The notes under the pieces were generated by a model. The model made no database searches. It was not told the origin of the DNA and was given only the letters and a program-made list of their open reading frames with translations. From Bartonella sp. F02 (GTDB taxonomy: Bacteria > Pseudomonadota > Alphaproteobacteria > Rhizobiales > Rhizobiaceae), in contig NZ_JANHOK010000007.1 of NCBI RefSeq assembly GCF_026929975.1, positions 1 through 40,844 on the forward strand: 40,844 nt of DNA, given 5' to 3'. Of the stretch, positions 26,212-34,069 are shown in pieces (position 1 is the stretch's first letter; every line of letters starts with the position of its first letter). The translations under genes were made by a program, and so were the position numbers.

Positions 26212-26643
26212 TTATTTCTCACTAAATCTGTATTTGCTCCAGTCTTTTCTTGGGCTTGGTTTAAACGTCCATGTAGTCAAGTGTTTCATCATTGCATCGT
26301 TTCGCGCTTTCTCATCTAGTTCAGCTGTCATTCGAGCTGCTTGAGCTGTTTGTTTGACGGCTTCAGATACCGATATGATGTTTTGTGCTAGATTAGCTGG
26401 ATCGAAAACTGGCAATCCTGCGACAGTTTCGATAATAGCTTGTGCTAGAGCGGGCCTAATGGTTCCCATGCAGTATGGTTTTTCTCCATGGCAATACCAC
26501 CAAATTTTGCCATCTGCATTGACTGAAATTTCTTCGGTTTTAGGATCATTGAGAGCGGCAAGAAGCTCTGGTCCCATATCGCGTTGCAGCTTGCTCTTCG
26601 CTCGTTCTTTGACGGAACTGTTTGTTCCTGTCGATTTGTTCAC
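26212..26643 (-). pseudogene. Chimera of trbB start, trbJ piece and trbK-like end
   Basis: 143 aa in one open frame from a GTG start. Residues 12–75 (RAKSKLQRDMGPELLAALND to IIETVAG) are the start of the TrbB ATPase, which stops before Walker A. The next ~25 residues (VFDPANLAQNIISVSEAVKQ) read as the start of TrbJ. The end (TWTFKPSPRKDWSKYRF) is TrbK/EexN-like. In Trb operons the order is trbB-C-D-E-J-K, so two deletions would give this product and remove trbC, trbD, trbE and most of trbB and trbJ. Whether the fused protein is made or does anything is unknown. Confidence 0.7.
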
Positions 26644-26846
26644 TTTGAATGTTTCCCCGCTTTGATAGAGTCAACAAACCCTTAATCCTCCAATATATAA
26701 AATACTAAAAAACATCGAGTATATCGAAATTTTGTTTGGTGCAACATTGTAAAATAACAATCCACAAAAATGACAATGTTTTTGAATCGTTTTCAATGAG
26801 GTTTAGACGCTAAAAGACAATTATCACTCACTTTTCCTCTTTAGTG
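26644..26846. other. Gap between trbA and trbB remnant
   Basis: Reverse-strand TTGACT near 26670 could be a -35 box of the old trb promoter. No gene is seen. In IncP plasmids the trbB promoter, controlled by TrbA and KorB, lies at this place. Confidence 0.3.
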
Positions 26847-27230
26847 TTAAATTTTATCTTGTAGTTTCTTTTTTGCTTCTTCACCCCATTTTTTAACAAG
26901 AAAAGCTCGATGTTGCGGTAATGTGACATAAACTCGCTCATAACCAGGCGGAGAATTATCTGGCAGTTTCTTTCTAGTTAATACACCAAGGGTCGATTGA
27001 TCTAGGTTGGTGGATTCGAGCAGAAGCGAAAGCGGAGTTTCAAGAGCAATAGCGATGGCTTCCATTACATGCAAAGAAGGATTAGCCTTTCCTGTTGTAA
27101 TTTCAGAAATAAACGCTATGGAAATGCCAGATTTTTTTGCGAGCATTGTTTTTGTCATGCGCCGCTCTTTGAGGATGCGAAGCACATTTTTTAAAAAAAT
27201 GAAAACATATACTGATTCATCAATTCTCAC
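26847..27230 (-). CDS. trbA: TrbA-like XRE-family repressor
   Basis: 127 aa. Helix-turn-helix region at about 16–70 (TKTMLAKKSGISIAFISEIT, then GKANPSLHVMEAIAIALETP), followed by a C-terminal part with GYERVYVTLPQHRAFLVKKW that also occurs in IncP TrbA-type proteins and resembles the dimer domain shared with KorA. TrbA represses transfer operons. Here it lies directly upstream of the trbB remnant in the same direction, and divergent from korB, as in IncP-type backbones. The start is GTG at 27230; upstream starts are not supported. Confidence 0.72.
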   Translation of the reverse strand: MRIDESVYVFIFLKNVLRILKERRMTKTMLAKKSGISIAFISEITTGKANPSLHVMEAIAIALETPLSLLLESTNLDQSTLGVLTRKKLPDNSPPGYERVYVTLPQHRAFLVKKWGEEAKKKLQDKI

Positions 27231-27375
27231 GGACGAATTCCTAGTTCCTTTGTTGCAATTCTATTCCTCTAATTAAAAAACTCTTCTATAGTTTTTCAAT
27301 TGAATTATAGCTACTTTAGGATTTAATAAACAAGAATATATCTAAATTAACTAAAAGAAATGGGGAGATTTCTGT

Positions 27376-28383
27376 ATGAGTGACAATACTACTAAAAAAG
27401 ACAGCACGATTACACAGAAGTCGCAAACACCTAATTTGTTTCTCAAGAGTACTGATGATGGTCCGCTCAACATACCTCTAAACTTGATTGATGAAGATCC
27501 AAACCAGCCCAGAACAGAAAATAATCCTGGTTTTTCGAGAGAGAGCTTAAAAGAGTTAGCGGCAACAATCCGTTTGCGTGGTGTTAAAACTCCGATTTCT
27601 GTGCGCAAACATCCAAAAGAAGTGGGTCGCTTTATCGTCAATCATGGAGCACGTCGCTTGAGGGCTTCAAAACTAGCTGGTAAGGATACAATCCCTGCTT
27701 TTATCGACCAGGACTATAACGAAGTAGACCAAGTAATCGAAAACTTGCAACGCAATGAACTAACAGCTCGTGAGATTGCTGATTTTATAGGCCGTGAGTT
27801 AGCAAAGGGTGTAAAGAAGGCTGATATTGCCAAGAACATTGGTAAATCGCCAGCGTTTGTTACCCAATATGCTACGCTATTGGATTTACCTAAGCCAATT
27901 GCAGAAGCATTCCATTCCGGCAGAGTTCGAGATATTACGATAGTTAATGAACTAGTGAAATTATTGAAGAAAGAACCTGATGAAGTTAATGCTTGGTTTG
28001 CAGATGACAGTCAAGAATTTACACGCGGATCATTTAAAATATTGCGCGAATTTCTAGATCAAAAACACCTACACAAAACTGATAACAATCGTGATCCCAA
28101 TACCATTGATGTCTTCACGGGAAAAACGGATACTGAAATCATTGATGGTGAAGATAGTCAAAGACTAAGGACAAATATCAAGGAGAAGAAGCAAGAAAAG
28201 CAAGATTACGACAAATTGAAAAAGGTTATTGTTCAAGTTGAACATGATGGGCGCCCTGCCCGACTTATGCTTAATCGTCGTCCGGTAGCTAAAGGATATG
28301 CTTGGTTGAAGTATGATGATGACAATCAAGAATTCGAAGTTGATTTGACCGAAGTACAGCTTGTTTCATTGATAGAGGGATAA
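27376..28383 (+). CDS. korB: KorB, IncP-type ParB/global regulator
   Basis: 335 aa (IncP KorB is about 358). The ParB N-domain begins DEDPNQPRTENNPGFS and GVKTPISVR; then NHGARRLRASKLAGKDTIPA, IENLQRNELTAREIADFIGRE and the helix-turn-helix IAKNIGKSPAFVTQYATLLD. The C-terminus (VQVEHDGRPARLMLNRRP) is the SH3-like dimer domain of KorB. KorB acts in partition and represses transfer and replication operons at palindromic operators. GGGGAGA precedes ATG 27376. I see no perfect KorB operator in the window. It is followed by parA-like and RHH genes. Confidence 0.92.
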   Translation: MSDNTTKKDSTITQKSQTPNLFLKSTDDGPLNIPLNLIDEDPNQPRTENNPGFSRESLKELAATIRLRGVKTPISVRKHPKEVGRFIVNHGARRLRASKLAGKDTIPAFIDQDYNEVDQVIENLQRNELTAREIADFIGRELAKGVKKADIAKNIGKSPAFVTQYATLLDLPKPIAEAFHSGRVRDITIVNELVKLLKKEPDEVNAWFADDSQEFTRGSFKILREFLDQKHLHKTDNNRDPNTIDVFTGKTDTEIIDGEDSQRLRTNIKEKKQEKQDYDKLKKVIVQVEHDGRPARLMLNRRPVAKGYAWLKYDDDNQEFEVDLTEVQLVSLIEG

Positions 28384-28526
28384 AAATTATTACTTCGCAT
28401 TTTTATTAATTTTTAAATGAATTTTAAAATAAATTAAAAAAACATATGTTATATAACTGCTTATATATGTTAAGTGTATGCTGTATATATCTAGTATATT
28501 CAGGACATAAGCAGGGATTTTAACGT

Positions 28527-29207
28527 ATGCCAACGATTGTATTTTGCTCCACAAAAGGGGGGGTTGGAAAATCAACATCAGCACTTGTTCTTTCACAGGT
28601 TTTAGCTCAACATGGTTCAAAAGTTAAAATAATAGATACTGATCATAACCAACCTATTGCGGATGAATGGTGGCAAAATGCCAGTCCCAATTATCCATTA
28701 AACATAGATGTTCAGGGGGGAGTTAATGAGAACACTATTATAGATGTTATAGATGAAGCAGCAAATACACATAGTTTTGTCATTGTTGATCTTGAAAGTT
28801 CGGCGAATATAACAGCATCATATGCTATTAGCCGTTCTGATATGGTTATTATTCCTATGGGGGGAACAAAACTTGACAGTCGTGAAGCTGCAAAAGTTAT
28901 TTCTTTTATAGTACGCGAGGGAAAAGCAAGAAGAAGTGATGTTCCTTATCGTATTATGTTTTCAAAGTGTTCAGCACTACAGACACGTGAAGAAAAAGAG
29001 ATACGCAAAGAACTCATTGAAACAAAGCTTCCTGTTTTAGCTCATGGAATGATGAATAACGCTGTGTTTTCTGCTATATTTGGCTTTGGATGTACTCTTT
29101 ATCAGTTAAATAAACAAGATGTATCAAATATTGAATCTGCCATAGAGAATGCTGAACAAATTGCCACTGATATTGTACAAGCATTAAAGCTTGAAGGAGT
29201 GGTGTGA
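28527..29207 (+). CDS. parA: ParA/VirC1-like partition ATPase
   Basis: 226 aa with deviant Walker A KGGVGKST at residues 10–17, Walker A' (IIDTDHNQPIADEW) and Walker B (FVIVDLESSAN). No N-terminal DNA-binding extension, so it is the short type seen in ParA/StbB/VirC1-like proteins rather than RepA of repABC. It is translationally coupled to the next gene (its TGA overlaps that ATG). With KorB and the RHH partner it most likely secures plasmid inheritance. The AT-rich 143-base gap upstream (28384–28526) contains several ATATGTTA-like words and may hold promoter and partition site. Confidence 0.83.
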   Translation: MPTIVFCSTKGGVGKSTSALVLSQVLAQHGSKVKIIDTDHNQPIADEWWQNASPNYPLNIDVQGGVNENTIIDVIDEAANTHSFVIVDLESSANITASYAISRSDMVIIPMGGTKLDSREAAKVISFIVREGKARRSDVPYRIMFSKCSALQTREEKEIRKELIETKLPVLAHGMMNNAVFSAIFGFGCTLYQLNKQDVSNIESAIENAEQIATDIVQALKLEGVV

Positions 29208-29599
29208 TGACAAAAGAGCGTAAACCAACATTTACTACTTTAGATAATTTATCTACTATAGAACCTACAACAAAAGCTCCTAAACGCGATAAACAAGATA
29301 TCGATAAAATTGCACAACAAAGTGGTTTTACGACACGTCACGCATCTTTTGAAAATTCAAAAGAGCCTATTTTAACTAAATCTGGTTATATTGATGGTCG
29401 ATCTAAGCGTCGTAGTATGAAAACAAATCGTATAACTCTTGCAATTCGACCGGACGTCGATGAAGAATTTCGAGCACTTGCAGAGAAATTGACACCGCCC
29501 AGACAAAATCTTTTAACGCTTGGAGACGTTTTACAGATTTTAATACACCATTATAATAATTCCACTTTTTTTAATACTGAATGTAAGGAAAATAAATAA
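29207..29599 (+). CDS. Ribbon-helix-helix partner of ParA
   Basis: 130 aa from ATG 29207, chosen over a GTG three bases upstream because GGAG lies 7 bases before it. The N-terminal half is polar. The C-terminal half (KRRSMKTNRITLAIRPDVDE, then EFRALAEKLT and LTLGDVLQILIHHY) has the pattern of a ribbon-helix-helix DNA-binding domain. Small proteins of this kind follow ParA in many plasmids and bind the centromere; VirC2 is a related possibility given the VirC1 likeness of the ATPase. Confidence 0.6.
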   Translation: MTKERKPTFTTLDNLSTIEPTTKAPKRDKQDIDKIAQQSGFTTRHASFENSKEPILTKSGYIDGRSKRRSMKTNRITLAIRPDVDEEFRALAEKLTPPRQNLLTLGDVLQILIHHYNNSTFFNTECKENK

Positions 29600-29727
29600 A
29601 AACGGAATGTCGTGAATTTAAATTTTAACTATATTGAATTTTTTTCTTTTAAAGATAATCTGTGTGTTGACTTATTTTATAAGGTGATGAGTCTACTGAA
29701 ATAGGGAGATAAACGGCAAAAAAATAA

Positions 29728-29755
29728 AAACCCAACTGCGTTAACAGAAGGGTTT
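29728..29755 (+). terminator. Hairpin after the partition genes
   Basis: AAACCC (29728–29733) pairs with GGGTTT (29750–29755). It lies 130 bases past the RHH gene and before repC; it may end the par transcript or be part of the repC control region. There is no long T-run. Confidence 0.4.
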
Positions 29756-29757
29756 CT

Positions 29758-29905
29758 AAAAATATCCTAAAAAATATCCTAAAACTTCTCAGGAAGATTT
29801 TTTAGATAAAAAGTTGCTATCTATTTAATATATTGTGATATCTTCTGCAAGAAGAATTTTGTAAAATAGGATATTTTTTACATTTTTTTTGCCTCTAAAA
29901 AGAGG
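29758..29905 (+). promoter_or_regulatory. repC leader: repeats and ribosome-site hairpin
   Basis: AATATCCT occurs twice 12 bp apart (29761, 29773), and its inverse AGGATATT at 29868. TCTTC/GAAGA (around 29841–29855) forms another small hairpin. CCTCT (29892–29896) pairs through an AAAA loop with AGAGG (29901–29905), which is the only ribosome site for the ATG at 29917, so the leader could hide it. In repABC plasmids repC is known to be controlled by a small antisense RNA in this position and by such a hairpin; that this region encodes one is inference. Confidence 0.55.
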
Positions 29906-29916
29906 TTTTGAAAATT

Positions 29917-31206
29917 ATGGTTAAGAAAATATCTGGAAGACAAATATCTGCACATCATATAGAATATAGAAAACTAGCAGAAAGTGCTCAGATTGGTTCA
30001 ATAAGTCGTGGTCAGTTGATTGGATTGGCTAGAAAGTTGGAGATGTCTGGTTTTATTAAAGAAACCGAAGGAAAACTTCTTCTTGCTTTATTGAACACAG
30101 CCCCAAAAGTTTCATTTGAAAAAGGTGGAATGCCTATCGTTTTCAAAAGCAATTACTGCCTTGGTAATGATATTCGTCGTAGTGAAGGACGTGTTAGTCG
30201 ACTGCTTTCACGTCTTTATGATTGCGGTCTTATTGTTATGCGCGATTCTGGTAATTTTAAACGCTATTCAATGCGCGGCCATAATAACGAGATGGCTTGT
30301 GGTATTGATTTACGTATTCTTGTTGTTCGATATTACGAGCTAAAACAGAAAGTTGATGAAATACTGGAAATTCAAAAAAAGCAAAAAGATGCTTTGCATT
30401 ATTTTAGAGGATTGGTGCGTCAAATTAAAGCATCTTACGCAGCAATAGAAACAACTCCGTTTGTATCAATGCTTTTTTCTAGAATGCAAAAAATCATCGA
30501 TATTATTGGTCAGCCGACCAAAGCTTCTTTTGAAAAATTGCAAAAAGCAAATCGTCTTTTTGAGCGTATTTTACGATATTTTTTTAAACAAAAAACATCA
30601 AAAATGACATACAAGCATGTCGCCAGTGACATACATATAGAACATACAACCCTTAACTATAAATGTAATTGTAATAAAAAAGCTCATGAAAATGAAGAGA
30701 AAGGCAAAACCAAGGGTACATCATCTTCAAATAACTCTACATTGCAGCAAATAAAACCGGAGTTATTAGCAAAGGCATTGCCTAATACTGCTATGCTTCT
30801 TAAACATAAACTGCAATCTGAAAGAGATTTAATTGGTTCTATGGAGTTTTTATCAAAAATGGTGGGTATTTCTTCTCATGCCATTCAAGAATCCATACAA
30901 ACTATGGGTTTTGAAAAAGCTGCTCTTGCCATTATCGTTGAAAAATATTGCAAAAAACTTATCAAATCCCCAGAGGGATATCTGCGTGGTATGATTGCCA
31001 AAGAAAACAAAGGTGAATTGTATCTAGAACGTTCTTTTTATGCTTTATTAAACGAAGAATTTGAAGAAAAATTTAGTGATTTACTCATCGTAGAAAACGA
31101 TAAAACCAAACTAAATGATGAAAGAATGCCTTTGTTTAAATCAAAATTAAATGAAGTTCTTAAAAAATGGGAAATACCAAAAGAACTCAACAGATTTGCT
31201 TATTGA
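29917..31206 (+). CDS. repC: RepC-family replication initiator
   Basis: 429 aa from ATG 29917 (a TTG at 29908 is in frame but lies too close to the ribosome site AGAGG). N-terminal winged-helix region with GQLIGLARKLEMSGFI, then YCLGNDIRRSEGRVSRLLSR and LIVMRDSGNFKRYS, which is the DNA-binding core of RepC. The C-terminal part has SPEGYLRGMIAKENKGELYL, also typical. RepC initiates replication of repABC-type plasmids from an origin inside its own gene. Here it stands without the usual large RepA/RepB pair; the short ParA and the RHH protein take that place. Second replicon of the window. Confidence 0.85.
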   Translation: MVKKISGRQISAHHIEYRKLAESAQIGSISRGQLIGLARKLEMSGFIKETEGKLLLALLNTAPKVSFEKGGMPIVFKSNYCLGNDIRRSEGRVSRLLSRLYDCGLIVMRDSGNFKRYSMRGHNNEMACGIDLRILVVRYYELKQKVDEILEIQKKQKDALHYFRGLVRQIKASYAAIETTPFVSMLFSRMQKIIDIIGQPTKASFEKLQKANRLFERILRYFFKQKTSKMTYKHVASDIHIEHTTLNYKCNCNKKAHENEEKGKTKGTSSSNNSTLQQIKPELLAKALPNTAMLLKHKLQSERDLIGSMEFLSKMVGISSHAIQESIQTMGFEKAALAIIVEKYCKKLIKSPEGYLRGMIAKENKGELYLERSFYALLNEEFEEKFSDLLIVENDKTKLNDERMPLFKSKLNEVLKKWEIPKELNRFAY

Positions 31207-31931
31207 AGCTATTAAATTTAGAATGGAACAAATGGATTTAAAATAAAGGCTTAGTACCTGCAATTGGGCATGTAAATTGTGTTTATGAAAGCGGGGATAG
31301 GGGGAAAATTTGGATAAGATAGGAAGAGGGGAACGCGCTCCTTGGGATGATTTTCCAAGGGTTATCCGAAATGGCGATTTGGGCTCACTCAAAAAAGAAC
31401 CAGAATACCAAGCCGCTAAGTCGGGTGATAAAAAATCCGCCCTTGATCTTGTAGAGAAGGTGCTAACAAATGATACAGTATAACAACTCAAAGAACAGAT
31501 AGGCAATCGCAAACCTCTTATACTCCCAGTGTTGGCCGTTGAGGGTGCTGGCAATAATAAGATTCCTATGGCAATAGCTAAGGTTCTTGCAGATCGTTTA
31601 GGTTTGGATGTAGAATCAGGTATTGGTCAACGCGAAAAGATTGGGCGAACAGGAACCGGCTCCGATCATCGTTTGGCGTTTAATCCGACTTTTAATGGAA
31701 ATGTAAAAGCTGGACAAGAGTATCTCATTGTTGATGATAATCTCACAATGGGAGGCACAATTGCCTCGCTGCGTGGATATGTCGAAAATCGTGGTGGTAA
31801 GGTTATTGGTGCATGTGTTATGACTGCACATGAAAACTCACTTGACCTTGCGATCAAACCAAAAATGTTAGCGGCCATTGCTAACAAACATGGTTTGATG
31901 ATGAATAAATTTGTAGAGGAGACTTTTGGCT

Positions 31932-32099
31932 ATGGTATCGAAAAACTCACACAAGCAGAAGCAGGACATTTCAGAGCCGCCCCGACGGTTGACGCAATCC
32001 GAATACGAATCCATGATGCAAGAGATGCGGGAAGCAGGCGCTTGGATGGAGCAAGAGATCCAGCGTCGGAAAAAAGAGAGAGAGAAAGAGGGCAAATAG
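31932..32099 (+). CDS. Overlapping 55-aa charged protein
   Basis: ATG 31932 to TAG 32099, in a different frame from the surrounding fusion. The product begins MVSKNSHKQKQDISEPPRRL, continues TQSEYESMMQEMREAG and ends with a Lys/Arg/Glu helix. It reads more like real protein than the overlapping frame here, and its 3' end recurs at both window ends. Small genes of this type often follow the phosphoribosyltransferase-like gene on plasmids, I believe, but I cannot name it. Confidence 0.5.
   Translation: MVSKNSHKQKQDISEPPRRLTQSEYESMMQEMREAGAWMEQEIQRRKKEREKEGK
32047..32083 (+). repeat. Internal copy of the terminal repeat
   Basis: Identical over 33 bases to 1–33 and over about 37 bases to the reverse complement of the window end. 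It lies in the overlap of the 55-aa ORF and the fusion gene. Confidence 0.85.
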
Positions 32100-32647
32100 A
32101 TATAAAGTCTCTCCAAAACGGCAGTGTTGGTAATCGTTTGCAAACGGCAGCAGAGGGCTTGCAACGTGAACAGCGAACATTGTTAGAAACAGCTTCGCTG
32201 GAACAAACTTATCAAGAAACCCTTGCTTTTTATGTTCAAGCGAAGCATGAACAGATGAAGTGTAATGAGGATCGCTTAGAAAATCTTATTGATCAGCAGC
32301 AAGCTAAATTACAACAGATGCGGATCCAAAAACCCAGTCGATTTTCCATGCCGCGTAGTAAACGTGTGTGGCGAGATCAGCAGGTTCGACAACAAGCACG
32401 TTTGCAAACACTTCACACCCGCCTAGAAGCTGTACATACAATCAAAAAGGGAATGGGTTTGTATGCTCCAAAGATAGAGGAATTGGCAACGCGGAAAATG
32501 CGAATTGAAAATCCGAAATTAGCCAGTGATTGGGATGCTATGCGTGAAGCCATTCGGCGTCAAACAGTGTTGGATCATCAGAAGAAACGCAAACAAAGCT
32601 TAGAGAAAAATAGAGGTCAAAAATTAGGGTTATCCAGACATTCGTAA

Positions 32648-32902
32648 AAAGGCTAATAGTATCGAGATTATTTCTATCAACTTCATAAGACGCCCCACAG
32701 AGGTTTTATTATTGAAATAACATACACTAATATATTTTACTATAAGATATAGTATTATACTAAAAGGTACTTTTCCAATATAATTTGCTATACTGGATTA
32801 ATCATTCTATTTGACAGTTTTATCTTTATTTGAAAATAACATCCCGTACGGGTTTATTTTCTTGTATTAAGCACATAAAATGATAAAACAATCCCGAAAG
32901 GG
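32648..32902. promoter_or_regulatory. hipB control region with paired palindromes
   Basis: Two related palindromes lie before hipB: ATCCCGTACGGG (32841–32852) and ATCCCGAAAGGGAT (32891–32904), 50 bp apart. HipB proteins bind palindromes with TATCC/GGATA halves, so these are good operator candidates. The second would also form a GAAA-capped RNA hairpin covering the ribosome site. A 27-bp repeat lies at 32739. No gene is seen. Confidence 0.55.
32739..32765 (+). repeat. 27-bp direct repeat, left copy
   Basis: ACTATAAGATATAGTATTAT and the next 7 bases are identical to 33564–33590, 825 bp away. The pair flanks the hipB/broken hipA segment. The core also matches the hairpin at 95–134. Confidence 0.85.
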
Positions 32903-32908
32903 ATGATT

Positions 32909-33124
32909 ATGATTCAAAGTAGAACGAAAACACTAGGGCTTATTGTTAGAGATGTACGCAAACAGCAAAAACTCACGCAAGAACAGCTAGCAGCAACATC
33001 TGGAGTTGGTGTTCGCTTTATTCGTGATTTAGAACGAGGAAAAGAGTCGTGTCAAATTGAAAAAACCCTCAATGTACTCGCAACATTAGGCATTGATATT
33101 CAAATTAAGGATAAAAAATTGTGA
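32909..33124 (+). CDS. hipB: HipB-like antitoxin (XRE family)
   Basis: 71 aa from ATG 32909; an ATG two codons upstream is in frame but lies too close to the ribosome site AAAGG. The body is a helix-turn-helix domain: LIVRDVRKQQKLTQEQLAAT, then SGVGVRFIRDLERGKESCQI and LNVLATLGIDI, a typical HipB sequence. HipB neutralises the HipA kinase and represses the operon. Its TGA overlaps the GTG start of the broken hipA. With the toxin dead, it may remain only as a repressor. Confidence 0.82.
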   Translation: MIQSRTKTLGLIVRDVRKQQKLTQEQLAATSGVGVRFIRDLERGKESCQIEKTLNVLATLGIDIQIKDKKL

Positions 33125-33570
33125 CGCGAATATTTGATGTTTACTTACAAGCTCAATTTGTCGGTGAATTGCATCAATAGGACAGTGACAATCTCATATT
33201 TTGCTACAATACAGATTATTTAAATCAAAATTTACATGGTATTTCTATTTCTCTTCCTCCCCGTATTGAAGCTTATGAAGGCCAATTGGTCAAATCTTTT
33301 TTCTCCGATCTTTTACCCGATGAAACTGTAAGAGAGCGCTTAGCGGCTTATTTAGGACTCTCTGAACAGAATGCTTTCGCTTTACTTGAAGTTATAGGGA
33401 GGGATTGTGCTGGAGCCCTTGCTCTATATCTGCATGGGCAGATTCCACATGTTCCAACTAATAATGCAGAAACTCTTAATGATGCTCAGCTCAAAAAAAT
33501 TCTGTGTCGTGTTATAGAAATGAATAAAGAACATTATAAAAATATAATACTATATTATAATATACTATAA
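33121..33570 (+). pseudogene. hipA: Truncated hipA toxin
   Basis: GTG 33121 overlaps the hipB stop. The frame begins VTRIFDVYLQAQFVGELHQ and meets TAG at 33178–33180. It continues as the HipA N-domain (DNLIFCYNTDYL, LHGISISLPPRIEAYEGQ, FFSDLLPDETVRERLAAYLG, then GALALYL). The kinase domain (normally another ~300 residues) is missing; the gene breaks off just before the 27-bp repeat at 33564. Both a nonsense codon and a 3' truncation therefore inactivate it. Confidence 0.82.
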
Positions 33571-33590
33571 GATATAGTATTATACTAAAA
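33564..33590 (+). repeat. 27-bp direct repeat, right copy
   Basis: Exact copy of 32739–32765. It sits at the point where hipA is cut off, so recombination or insertion at this repeat may have removed the rest of the toxin gene. Confidence 0.85.
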
Positions 33591-34069
33591 AGTATCTCAC
33601 AAATACAATGAGCTTTAACTCTGTTATTTTCAAGGAAAATATTTCAAAGTCATTTCACGAACTCCACCCATGATGAAGTTATATAAAACTTCTCCTCACA
33701 TTTTTTTGATTTGGTATTCTTATTTTTAATAAAGTAATTGAATTTTACATTATTTTTGCATATATTTAATAACGATAACAATCATTTAGCTATATTTAAT
33801 TTTCAAAGTATAAAATATACACCCTTATTATTTGCAGAATTTTTCCGCTTCATTATATTTACTGGTTTTTACGGGTGGTTGCTAACAAATGCAACCAGTG
33901 GCTCAAATATTTTCGGTAACTATTGTCAATTACACATACAAAAAAGCCTGCAAACGCCAAACTTTTCGCATTCTGTCATCTGAGGCGTATGAAGGTTTGT
34001 TTTAAATCAATAGCGCTGTATTAACCCTTTTTAAGTTAGAATCTCTGTTGACCATCATTGGAAACGTGA
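33591..34069. other. Gap between broken hipA and fic
   Basis: 479 bases without a supported gene. An open frame at 33738–33983 has no family resemblance and no ribosome site. TGGTTGC (33876–33882) and GCAACCA (33891–33897) form a perfect 7-bp hairpin of unknown role. Confidence 0.4.

Larger units (their letters stand above)
31310..32647 (+). pseudogene. Phosphoribosyltransferase-like gene fused to a TraI tail, with an in-frame stop
   Basis: From TTG 31310 the frame reads DKIGRGERAPWDDFPRVIRN and on to a TAA at 31481–31483, then continues in the same frame to 32647. After the stop comes a phosphoribosyltransferase-like domain with the PRPP loop pattern YLIVDDNLTMGGTIASLRGY. From about 32100 on it becomes Gln/Arg-rich coiled coil ending LSRHS, which resembles the C-terminal end of RP4-type TraI relaxases (MGLYAPKIEELATRK…KLASDWDAM). 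A deletion probably joined the two. The part after 31529 may still be translated. No relaxase catalytic domain is present. A frame of 55 codons overlaps it (31932–32099). Confidence 0.65.

Noticed and set aside
33738-33983. 81-aa frame between hipA and fic
   Set aside because: No family resemblance, no ribosome site, composition like random AT-rich DNA.
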